Below are positions 1-5,651 of a DNA stretch of 5,853 bases, piece after piece (positions within the stretch are counted from its first letter, which is position 1; each line of letters begins with the position of its first letter). This stretch comes from Candidatus Nomurabacteria bacterium (GTDB lineage Bacteria; Patescibacteriota; Minisyncoccia; Phycocordibacterales; UBA9973), in assembly GCA_943356455.1 (NCBI GenBank), contig CALRFB010000034.1, forward strand, positions 1-5,853, in the 5' to 3' direction. Below the pieces are notes generated by a model that saw nothing but the letters and a program-made list of their open reading frames with translations, had not been told where the DNA came from and ran no database searches. Made by a program: the position numbers and the translations under genes.

Positions 1-1
1 T

Positions 2-121
2 GCCCGTCGAATGTATACAAAATCTACACGAAAAGCAACACCGCTTTATACTGGAACTTTTGGAACAACGACTACAAGCGAAAGTACGAACCCTCCGATT
101 ACACGAACACCTTTATTCTAA
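2..121 (+). CDS. possible 3' end of a plus-strand gene (39 residues visible)
   Basis: One plus-strand frame is open from the left edge to a TAA at 119-121. It gives a 39-residue tail that is rich in Thr, Ser and Pro and ends in RTPLF. The stop codon lies at the first bases of the strong hairpin terminator at 120-157, which is where a real gene would be expected to end, and the gene would converge with the minus-strand nrd operon. The other two plus frames are also open here but run through the terminator, so they are less likely. The visible part has no recognisable domain; a low-complexity Thr/Ser/Pro tail fits a disordered C-terminus, perhaps of a surface protein, but this is a guess. Too little is visible to name a product. 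Confidence 0.35.
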   Translation, partial: ARRMYTKSTRKATPLYTGTFGTTTTSESTNPPITRTPLF

Positions 122-157
122 ACAAAAAAAACACCCTTATGGGTGTTTTTTTTGTTT
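120..157. terminator. bidirectional intrinsic terminator between convergent genes
   Basis: A 17-bp perfect stem (120-136 with 141-157) closes a TTAT loop. The core is ACACCC/GGGTGT, flanked by eight A on one side and eight T on the other, so either strand has a G/C stem followed by a T-run. It would end the nrdB-nrdA-PPOX transcript on the minus strand and the putative plus-strand gene ending at 121. Confidence 0.9.
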
Positions 158-201
158 CTATTTTTCTTCCTATTTGAACATACTCCCCGACTTGTATTCT
201 G

Positions 202-609
202 TCACACATGTTTCGCGGCTTCTTCACTTAAAAATTTCTCATGAGTATCTTTTGAGGGTGAGATATCATATATCTCTTTAGGTTTTAGTACAATCAACCC
301 CTTCACTACCCTATCTGGAAGTGTGTTTTTTATCCAATTTACTGCTTGGTTAAAATTGCTTCCATGTGTTTCGTAAGATATTTGACCTTTTATCTGATAC
401 CCCATCATTTTTCTCCAACACACGAGGGATGCCTCTGGATTCTTTTCTATATTGGAAAGTGTCTTGTCCATAAAATAGTTGATAAGCCAAATATTCCCTT
501 CAACAATCTTTATGGATGAAACCGGGACAACATTTATAGTATTATCCGAGTATGTTGCAAAGGCTTTTGAGTCTGCAGATATAACAAAGTTTTCAATATG
601 TTTTTCCAT
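202..609 (-). CDS. pyridoxamine 5'-phosphate oxidase-family (FMN-binding split barrel) protein
   Basis: The 135-residue product has the layout of small PPOX-like split-barrel flavoproteins. It has an N-terminal helix, a strand region around 24-36 (NVVPVSSIKIV), then IWLIN and an MDKT..NIEKNPEASL segment (residues 47-62). That last segment matches the family's phosphate-contacting K-T and following 'N(l/i)..NP..sl' helix. A GYQIKGQISY strand (70-79) corresponds to the usual G(y/r).(l/i)KG.a strand. Family members bind FMN or related cofactors and act as oxidases or reductases; the substrate cannot be read here, and PdxH-type pyridoxine synthesis is not implied. It is the last gene of the nrd operon: its ATG begins 4 nt after the nrdA stop, so translational coupling is likely. 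The only GAGG near the start is formed by the last nrdA codons. A role as flavin reductant for ribonucleotide reductase is speculative. Confidence 0.8.
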   Translation of the reverse strand: MEKHIENFVISADSKAFATYSDNTINVVPVSSIKIVEGNIWLINYFMDKTLSNIEKNPEASLVCWRKMMGYQIKGQISYETHGSNFNQAVNWIKNTLPDRVVKGLIVLKPKEIYDISPSKDTHEKFLSEEAAKHV

Positions 610-613
610 ACGA

Positions 614-2332
614 TTACCCCTCGCAATTTACACACACCTCTCCCATCACCATTACCTTTGGTTTCTTAGATTCGTTTTCTAGAAGTTTCTTGCGACCAAA
701 CTGCTGTGCGGCATTCATAGAGTGTTGGTAGTAGAGAGTCTTGATCCCCCTCTCCCACGCATAGAGATAGAGTGAGTTGAGATCTTTGGCTGAGATCGCC
801 GGATCAATCATAATGTTGAGAGATTGTGCCTGATCGATAAATTGCTGTCGATCCGCTGCTTGGTCGATGATTGTCTTTTGATCTATTTCACTAAATGTAC
901 GAAAGACTTTCTTCTCATGATCAGTGAGAAATTCCAGATGTTGGACGGACCCGTCATTGTCTCGGATACTGCTCCATACGTTCGCCGTGTTCTGACCTTT
1001 TTCTTCAAGCAACGCTTCGAGTATCGGATTCTTGAGCGTCACCTTCATCTTGTCCACATCCTTCACAAAAATGTTTGACATAAGTGGTTCGATACCTTGA
1101 GACACCTGGCCTAAGATAAATGCAGAAGAGGTTGTCGGTGCGATAGCAAGGAGTGTCGTATTGCGACGACCATAGCCTTTCAATACTTCCGGCTCACCAT
1201 ACTCCTTTGCCATATCGGCGGAGGCTTTGTATGCTTTGTCTTTAATGAGGGTAAAAATCTCATTGTTGAGTACCGATGCTTCGACACTTTCAAACGCGAT
1301 ATTATTCTCCTGAAGGAAGCTATGCCAGCCCAACACACCTAAGCCAAGTGCCCTGTGCTCCTTTGCAAATTTGTGCGCTCGTTGCATGAAATAAAACGCT
1401 GATTGTTTTTGAGTATCTTCACTGTCACGGAAACTCTCAAGTCGCTCGACGAATTCACTGATGACAGTATCAAGGAACATGGTCAGTGTCTCAACTGCAT
1501 CCGTATCTTTCCAGTCATGATAATGACGAAGGTTGATCGATGAGAGGCAGCAGACGAATGAGAGCTCGTCGTTGGTCGGAAGACAGATTTCAGAACAGAG
1601 ATTGCTCCCATGAATACGCATCTTTTTGTCTTTGTAGACATCCACAGTGCTGTTGTTGACCGTATCACTGAATAATATGTACGGGTAGCCGATCTCAGTA
1701 CGACGTTGGATGATCTTTGCCCAGATCTTGCGCTTATCTTGATCTCCTGCAATCATTGCTTTGAGCCATTCGTCACCGACCGTGATTGCGTACGTAGACT
1801 CTTGGATCGGATGCCCTTCTTTTCCTATATTTAAAAATTCTTCGATATCACCGTGCTCAACCGGAAGATATGGGGCACAGTGTCCGCGACGGACCGTCCC
1901 TTGACTGACAATATTAATCAGTTCATCAAAGAGCTCCATGAAATGCACTGATCCTGATGAGTGTCCATTGCCTTTAATTTCCGCTCCCCGAGGACGGAGA
2001 TCTCCAAAATACGCCGATGTACCTCCCCCGTATTTCGTCATCATCCCGACTTCAGCATGCGTATAGAGGATACGTGACATATCATCGGCGACATAACTTC
2101 CGAAACAACTGATCGGCAATCCGCGAACCTTGCCATAATTTGCCCAGATGGGAGTAGCGAGTGAATAGTACCCTTTTGACATATAGTCATAAAATTTGTC
2201 TGCGAAACCTGGCTTCGAGAGACGGCGCTCCGCATTTTCTGCTATTTCACGAATACGTTCCTCGGCGGTCTGCCCGTTCATGAGGTATCCCTTTGCTAAG
2301 AATTTTCTACTGTTTTCGTTTAACCAATACAT
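614..2332 (-). CDS. nrdA: class I ribonucleoside-diphosphate reductase, alpha (catalytic) subunit, without ATP-cone
   Basis: This 572-residue subunit reduces ribonucleotides to deoxyribonucleotides in the cytoplasm, with NrdB. The active site is readable by comparison with E. coli NrdA. C76 (LPISCFGS) and C261 (in FVCCLSS) correspond to the redox pair C225/C462. NLCSE (244-248) holds the radical Cys C246 with N244 and E248 (E. coli N437/C439/E441). Y534-Y535 match the radical-transfer Y730/Y731. The C-terminal CVNC (C567, C570) is the flexible redox shuttle of E. coli C754/C759. The family motif APTTSSAFILGQVSQGIEP spans 398-416. The protein opens directly with LNENSRKFLAKGYLMNGQT, the start of the catalytic domain, so the roughly 90-residue N-terminal ATP-cone of E. 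coli-type NrdA is absent. That explains the shorter length (E. coli 761). The cone is instead found on NrdB. The gene follows nrdB by 40 nt, a B-then-A order opposite to the common nrdA-nrdB arrangement. No SD motif precedes the ATG. Confidence 0.96.
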   Translation of the reverse strand: MYWLNENSRKFLAKGYLMNGQTAEERIREIAENAERRLSKPGFADKFYDYMSKGYYSLATPIWANYGKVRGLPISCFGSYVADDMSRILYTHAEVGMMTKYGGGTSAYFGDLRPRGAEIKGNGHSSGSVHFMELFDELINIVSQGTVRRGHCAPYLPVEHGDIEEFLNIGKEGHPIQESTYAITVGDEWLKAMIAGDQDKRKIWAKIIQRRTEIGYPYILFSDTVNNSTVDVYKDKKMRIHGSNLCSEICLPTNDELSFVCCLSSINLRHYHDWKDTDAVETLTMFLDTVISEFVERLESFRDSEDTQKQSAFYFMQRAHKFAKEHRALGLGVLGWHSFLQENNIAFESVEASVLNNEIFTLIKDKAYKASADMAKEYGEPEVLKGYGRRNTTLLAIAPTTSSAFILGQVSQGIEPLMSNIFVKDVDKMKVTLKNPILEALLEEKGQNTANVWSSIRDNDGSVQHLEFLTDHEKKVFRTFSEIDQKTIIDQAADRQQFIDQAQSLNIMIDPAISAKDLNSLYLYAWERGIKTLYYQHSMNAAQQFGRKKLLENESKKPKVMVMGEVCVNCEG

Positions 2333-2372
2333 GGTGAATGTTTATTAGTCTATTAATATCGACGCCGTCTCT

Positions 2373-3644
2373 TTAGAAAAGATCGTCACTTGTTATGCTC
2401 TTACCCTTCTTATTATAATTGATTGATTTCTTATTGAAGAAGTCACCATGCTTCGTCCCGATAACCTCATCATTAAACCATTCTGATTCCTTGAGTACTT
2501 TCTCATCGACCTCAAAGATCTTGTGGATACCAATGCTCTGCAAGGAATTATTGAATCGTTGCTTGATGAACTCAATGACAACTGTTTTTGGGAGGAACTC
2601 AATCTCACCTTTTTCAAAAATCCAATCCACGACCTGTTGTTCTGATTCCATCGCTTCGTAGCATAAGGTAATCACCTCTTCCTCAAATGCACTATCAAAC
2701 CATTCCGGATGCTCGGACTTGATGATATTGATAAGGTCAATACCAAATAATCCGTGAATTTGCTCCTCTTTTGAAGTTGCTTCAACGGCATTTGATATGC
2801 CTTTAAACAAGTTTTTGTACTTATTGAAAGACATGATGATCAGGAACTGAGAAAAAAGCGAAACGTGTTCGATAAACAACGAAAAGAGGAGGACTGATTG
2901 GCTATAGTCGCGGTTGTCCTCACTCCGCGCATTTGCAAGTGACTTTTCGAGATAGTTGACGCGCTTCATGAGAGCCGGTATTTCACCGATAGTATGGAAC
3001 ACATCATTTAAACCGAGGATTTCCAGCAAGTGTGAATATGCATCCGTATGACGCACTTCACTCTCTGCAAATGTCGCTCCGACCGCTCCTACTTCTGCTT
3101 TCGGAATCTTCTTGTAGATATCTCCCCAAAAGGTCTTCACTGCAACTTCAATTTGCGCAATAGCAAGCATGGCGTTCTTAATGGCATTTCGTTCCACTTC
3201 GTCGACATTGACCTTGAAGTTCTGTACATCCCCTACAAAGTTGAACTCGGTGTGGATCCAGTACGAGTGACGGATTGCGCTCACATATTCATAGAGTTCG
3301 GGATATTCGTATGGCTTCAAATAGATTCTCTTTTTGAAAATATCTCGTTTGCGCTCTTTAGTACGTTCCTCTCTGTACAAAATATATGCCTTTGCTACCT
3401 CAAAATCGCCTTTTGTGGCGATTTCTTTTTCGACGGCGTTTTGAATATCCTCAACATCAGGAATATGATCTCCGGTATAAGTTGATTCAAGAGAAAGGAG
3501 AATACGATCGACAAGTTCTGAGAGCGAGACAATGTCGATAAATACTTTTGATGCCTCATACGCACGCAAAATAGCACTTTCGATGCGTGAGCGGTCAAAA
3601 TCAACTATTGAGCCGCTGCGCTTTTTAACAAGTGTGATTGCCAT
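2373..3644 (-). CDS. nrdB: class I ribonucleotide reductase beta (radical) subunit with N-terminal ATP-cone
   Basis: The 423-residue product joins two domains. Residues 1 to about 95 form an ATP-cone: VKKRSGSIVDFDRSRIESAI near the start, then DVEDIQNAVEKEI and FEVAKAYILYREER, the standard pattern of the allosteric nucleotide-binding domain. From about residue 110 follows the ferritin-like NrdB fold. By alignment with E. coli NrdB, all metal ligands and the radical Tyr are present: E166 (D84), E196 and H199 (E115, H118), Y203 (Y122), E259 (E204), E294 and H297 (E238, H241). A canonical dimetal-tyrosyl radical centre is therefore expected; which metal is used cannot be read. The tail ends in TSDDLF, typical of the NrdA-docking C-terminus, with Y410 a candidate for the radical relay Tyr. 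ATP-cones on NrdB are known (for example in Leeuwenhoekiella blandensis) and there control activity by dATP-driven oligomerisation of NrdB; the same is inferred here because NrdA lacks a cone. It is the first gene of the operon. Confidence 0.96.
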   Translation of the reverse strand: MAITLVKKRSGSIVDFDRSRIESAILRAYEASKVFIDIVSLSELVDRILLSLESTYTGDHIPDVEDIQNAVEKEIATKGDFEVAKAYILYREERTKERKRDIFKKRIYLKPYEYPELYEYVSAIRHSYWIHTEFNFVGDVQNFKVNVDEVERNAIKNAMLAIAQIEVAVKTFWGDIYKKIPKAEVGAVGATFAESEVRHTDAYSHLLEILGLNDVFHTIGEIPALMKRVNYLEKSLANARSEDNRDYSQSVLLFSLFIEHVSLFSQFLIIMSFNKYKNLFKGISNAVEATSKEEQIHGLFGIDLINIIKSEHPEWFDSAFEEEVITLCYEAMESEQQVVDWIFEKGEIEFLPKTVVIEFIKQRFNNSLQSIGIHKIFEVDEKVLKESEWFNDEVIGTKHGDFFNKKSINYNKKGKSITSDDLF

Positions 3645-3803
3645 AACTATTCTTTTGAATGAATGATAATACTACTGATAATTGGTCTCTTTATTTTACA
3701 AAAATACACACTTTTAAACTATGTTAATAACCTAAAAAGTGACGGAAAATACACTATCGGAAACAAAAATAAAAGTTGTAAAGACGTTGTGTCGTAGAAA
3801 GCT
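3645..3803 (-). promoter_or_regulatory. AT-rich region upstream of nrdB, probably holding the nrd operon promoter
   Basis: This gap of 159 nt lies between the DUF192 stop and the nrdB start. It is AT-rich and contains two direct-repeat pairs: AAAATACAC at 3701-3709 and 3746-3754 (45 bp apart), and TGATAAT at 3664-3670 and 3676-3682 (12 bp apart). No convincing -35/-10 pair with 16-18 bp spacing was found, and no paired NrdR boxes. There is also no clear terminator after the DUF192 gene, so some read-through into nrdB is possible. A promoter is inferred mainly from position and gap length. Confidence 0.3.
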
Positions 3804-4307
3804 TTATTGTAAGACTTTTTTGTCGCTTGCAATTACAAAACTACCAATTTGTATATTTTTCTTTTTTAAATAGCCTGCTGGAACCTCAAGTACCCATCGG
3901 GTCGGTTCTTTTGGAGTAAAGGTTTGCGGGTACGTATCTGGTGAAAGGTTTTCTGCTATGTCTATAACCTGCCTTTTTTCATTTATCCATGCTATGTCAA
4001 TTGCATAGCGCATATCTTTCATCCAAAAAGAATATTTTCCAGCCTGTGGGAAGACAAAAAGCATGCCATACCCTTCCGGAAGTAACGTGGTGTCCGACAG
4101 ACCTTGTGTGCGAAGTTCTGAAGTGTCTGCGATATAAACGGTAAGGTTTTCATTGCCAACAACTAGGCTTGTCTGCGTAAAAATGCTGAATTGATCACTC
4201 TTTTTAAGCTGATTTGTAAAGATAAAAAGATACCACAAGCTGACAATAATCACCAAAAGAGCGCCTATGGTACCATACTTCTTTTTTTTAGACGTAAAGA
4301 ACGACAT
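3804..4307 (-). CDS. membrane-anchored DUF192 family protein
   Basis: The 167-residue protein has a basic N-terminus (SKKKKYG), one hydrophobic helix at about 13-31 and an extracytoplasmic DUF192 domain at about 52-163. The family's hallmarks are all present: RTQGLS (66-71), GMLFVF (81-86), FWMKDM (94-99), IDIAWI, and VLEVPAG (139-145). The length and the anchored or secreted form are normal for the family. DUF192 proteins form a small beta-rich domain, and their biochemical function is not established, so none is assigned. Its ATG immediately follows the TAA of the upstream gene (TAAATG), so the two are almost certainly co-transcribed and translationally coupled. With no spacer and no SD motif, reinitiation by the terminating ribosome is a plausible way to start it. 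Confidence 0.9.
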   Translation of the reverse strand: MSFFTSKKKKYGTIGALLVIIVSLWYLFIFTNQLKKSDQFSIFTQTSLVVGNENLTVYIADTSELRTQGLSDTTLLPEGYGMLFVFPQAGKYSFWMKDMRYAIDIAWINEKRQVIDIAENLSPDTYPQTFTPKEPTRWVLEVPAGYLKKKNIQIGSFVIASDKKVLQ

Positions 4308-4859
4308 TTAGTAAAACATCAACTCAAATGTATGTTTTGTTTCCGGATTAGTCCCCCCATAGCAGGTAAAACCAACAAGACTTTCTTTGCAGCGCCCCTT
4401 AAAGTAGATATCTTTTGTAGATGGTGCAGAAAAAATTGCATCATCCCTGGAAAGTGGCTTTGCTGGGCGCATAATTATGGACCGATAGCCTAATATACTT
4501 TTTTGCATAGTCTGAGGTAACAATACTGCCAAATAATCCTCTCGGGCTGTCCAACCTTTTGGTAGATTAATCATTTGGGGTTTTGCCAGTGTTGGTTGAT
4601 TTGTAACGACTACTGGCTGCCACGTATTTCGTTCACTCATTTTCTTTTCATCGGTACTACTCAAGGGGGTCGTTGTTATTTCAACGGGCACAGGGATCTC
4701 TGCGGGGCTTCTCTCAACTACAGAATTATTGGTATTTGATATTGTATGCTTAATTGTATTCTTACTATCGGGCTTCATAAGGAAAAAGAGTCCTACCGCT
4801 ATCACGATAAAGGTGAGGAAAATAAACGGTGTTGGGTTTTCTCGAATGAATTGACGCAT
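4308..4859 (-). CDS. hypothetical single-pass membrane protein
   Basis: I do not recognise this 183-residue protein. Visible features are a short basic N-terminus (MRQFIREN), one transmembrane helix at about 11-28 (PFIFLTFIVIAVGLFFLM), a Ser/Thr/Pro-rich linker at about 31-95 that is probably disordered and extracytoplasmic, and a compact C-terminal part at about 96-183 containing NLPKGWTAREDYLAVLLPQ. Two cysteines (C157 and C166) fall in the exported part and could form a disulfide. It is the first gene of a pair with the DUF192 protein, with stop and start codons directly adjoining. Both partners share the plan of an N-terminal anchor plus a small extracellular domain, which suggests a common cell-surface role. 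A TACAAT -10-like hexamer lies close before the ATG. Confidence 0.8.
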   Translation of the reverse strand: MRQFIRENPTPFIFLTFIVIAVGLFFLMKPDSKNTIKHTISNTNNSVVERSPAEIPVPVEITTTPLSSTDEKKMSERNTWQPVVVTNQPTLAKPQMINLPKGWTAREDYLAVLLPQTMQKSILGYRSIIMRPAKPLSRDDAIFSAPSTKDIYFKGRCKESLVGFTCYGGTNPETKHTFELMFY

Positions 4860-4872
4860 AGTTTACTTCTGT

Positions 4873-4878
4873 ATTGTA
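4873..4878 (-). promoter_or_regulatory. candidate -10 hexamer (TACAAT) close to the start of the 183-residue gene
   Basis: On the minus strand TACAAT differs from TATAAT at one base and ends 13 nt before the ATG at 4859. Transcription would then start around 4866, leaving a leader of only about 7 nt. A TTGGTT-like -35 exists, but with a short spacer of 14 nt, so the match is weak. The position, just after the terminator of the preceding gene, favours a promoter here. Confidence 0.3.
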
Positions 4879-4906
4879 TCGCTAAACACGCAAACCAAGT
4901 GTGTAT

Positions 4907-4937
4907 AAATAAAAAAAGCGGACACGCATCCGCTTTT
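4907..4937 (-). terminator. intrinsic terminator of the 150-residue secreted-protein gene
   Basis: The nine-bp stem AAAAGCGGA (4914-4922) pairs with TCCGCTTTT (4929-4937) around a six-base loop. On the minus strand the stem is followed by a T-rich run (complement of 4913 down to 4907). It begins 11 nt after the TAG stop of the gene at 4948-5400 and separates it from the downstream membrane-protein pair. Confidence 0.85.
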
Positions 4938-4947
4938 ATTTCCCATT

Positions 4948-5400
4948 CTAGTATTTTTCATCTTCTATTTCACCAGTTACGATATCGTAAATAAACAACC
5001 TATGTGTCTCCTCATCATCTCTCAGCTGATAGGCAATCTCAACTTTATCGTGTGCAGTACTCGGATCAGTTAGTGTACTAATTCTGACCAAATTATACCG
5101 ATCATCATTTAATGGTGCTGGTAATTTTTCTAACCATCCCCTTGAAAGGTGATATATGTACGTATGCTGATAATCGATTGACTCAATGAGTACCACAATA
5201 TCATTTGCATATTTTGGATAGTACACCTCTATTCTTGATCCATAATACAAAATACTGTCGAGGGGTATGCGTTCGGGTGGTGTGTTTCGAGCAGTATCAC
5301 GCAAGACATTGCCATGCATATACATTGTGGATTGGGCGTCTGCGGTAATCGCAAATGCAACCATTAGCACAACAAAGAGGTACTTTAGGATTTTTTTCAT
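4948..5400 (-). CDS. hypothetical secreted protein with signal peptide
   Basis: I do not recognise this 150-residue protein. It begins with a clear Sec signal peptide: MKKILKY, a hydrophobic core to about residue 19, and a likely signal-peptidase-I site after A22 (A20-D21-A22, then QSTMY). There is no lipobox Cys and no second transmembrane segment, and the mature part contains no Cys. The mature sequence of about 128 residues alternates hydrophobic and polar residues (RIEVYYPKYANDIVVLIES; YIYHLSRGWLEKL; EIAYQLRDDEETHRLFIYDI), which suggests a mainly beta-sheet domain, perhaps with repeated strands of the type 'hTYIYHLSRG' and 'HRLFIYDIVTGE'. That pattern is reminiscent of single beta-propeller-like blades, but this is only an impression. 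It is a monocistronic unit, bounded by the 16S trailer terminator upstream and its own terminator downstream. No SD motif precedes the ATG. Confidence 0.8.
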   Translation of the reverse strand: MKKILKYLFVVLMVAFAITADAQSTMYMHGNVLRDTARNTPPERIPLDSILYYGSRIEVYYPKYANDIVVLIESIDYQHTYIYHLSRGWLEKLPAPLNDDRYNLVRISTLTDPSTAHDKVEIAYQLRDDEETHRLFIYDIVTGEIEDEKY

Positions 5401-5442
5401 GAGCTTTTTTCTTCATACTACTCATATTTGTAAATTATGCAA

Positions 5443-5478
5443 ACAAAAAAGCACCACAATGAAGTGGTGCTTTTTTGT
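5443..5478 (-). terminator. intrinsic terminator ending the 16S rRNA transcript
   Basis: A 15-bp perfect stem (5443-5457 with 5464-5478) closes a six-base loop. The GCACCAC/GTGGTGC core is flanked by A6 and T6, so it can act on either strand. On the minus strand it lies about 175 nt after the 16S 3' end and about 40 nt before the start of the secreted-protein gene, so it should end the rRNA transcript. It is close in design to the hairpin at 120-157. Confidence 0.88.
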
Positions 5479-5651
5479 TCTTTACTTACCTTTGTAAGTA
5501 ACTCTTTGCTCTTTTGTTCCGTTCTCTATTATCTGGCTTTCCAGATTGTCAGAAGATTTTAGTTTATCTACAAAACCTTCTGTGCTCAATTGAGGCACAG
5601 AATATCGACGCGATCAGAGATATACCACCGAAATGATATATCTCGTATTTC
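5479..5651 (-). other. 16S rRNA 3' trailer with a series of hairpins, no gene
   Basis: This stretch between the 16S 3' end and its terminator holds no tRNA and no start of a 23S gene, and has no ATG on the minus strand. In transcript order it has four stem-loops. The first, 5617-5644, has an 11-bp stem (one G-U pair) and a UUUCGG loop. The second, 5580-5600, pairs CTGTGC with GCACAG around a TCAATTGA core. The third, 5531-5546, pairs ATCTGG with CCAGAT with an AAAG loop. The fourth, 5482-5501, pairs TTACTTAC with GTAAGTAA, also with an AAAG loop. Such hairpins could guide 3' processing of the pre-16S RNA; that role is inferred. Confidence 0.6.

Noticed and set aside
60..281. Plus-strand open frame of 73 codons
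   Set aside because: It runs straight through the terminator hairpin at 120-157 and into the 3' end of the PPOX gene; its sequence after the hairpin has no protein-like character.
610..625. GAGGGG before the PPOX start as an SD site
   Set aside because: The bases are the final Glu-Gly codons of nrdA in the conserved CVNCEG tail, and the 16S has no CCUCC to pair with them.
1483..1752. Minus-strand open frame of 89 codons inside nrdA, and a similar one at 2041-2235
   Set aside because: Both overlap strongly conserved NrdA coding sequence in another frame and have biased Ser/Arg/Thr composition.
2361..2369. GACGCCGTC palindrome between nrdB and nrdA as a terminator or attenuator
   Set aside because: The stem is only 4 bp with a one-base centre and no T-run follows.
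3048..3485. Plus-strand open frame of 145 codons opposite nrdB
   Set aside because: It is the antisense shadow of the conserved metal-ligand region and ATP-cone of nrdB; composition is rich in Phe, Cys and Leu as expected for a shadow.
3700..3760. NrdR boxes upstream of nrdB
   Set aside because: Only a half-match (GATAGTGT on the minus strand) was found; no full 16-bp palindromic box and no properly spaced pair.
5592..5598. GUGCCUC in the minus-strand trailer as a displaced anti-SD
   Set aside because: It is more than 50 nt beyond helix 45, sits within a hairpin stem and lacks the full CCUCC.
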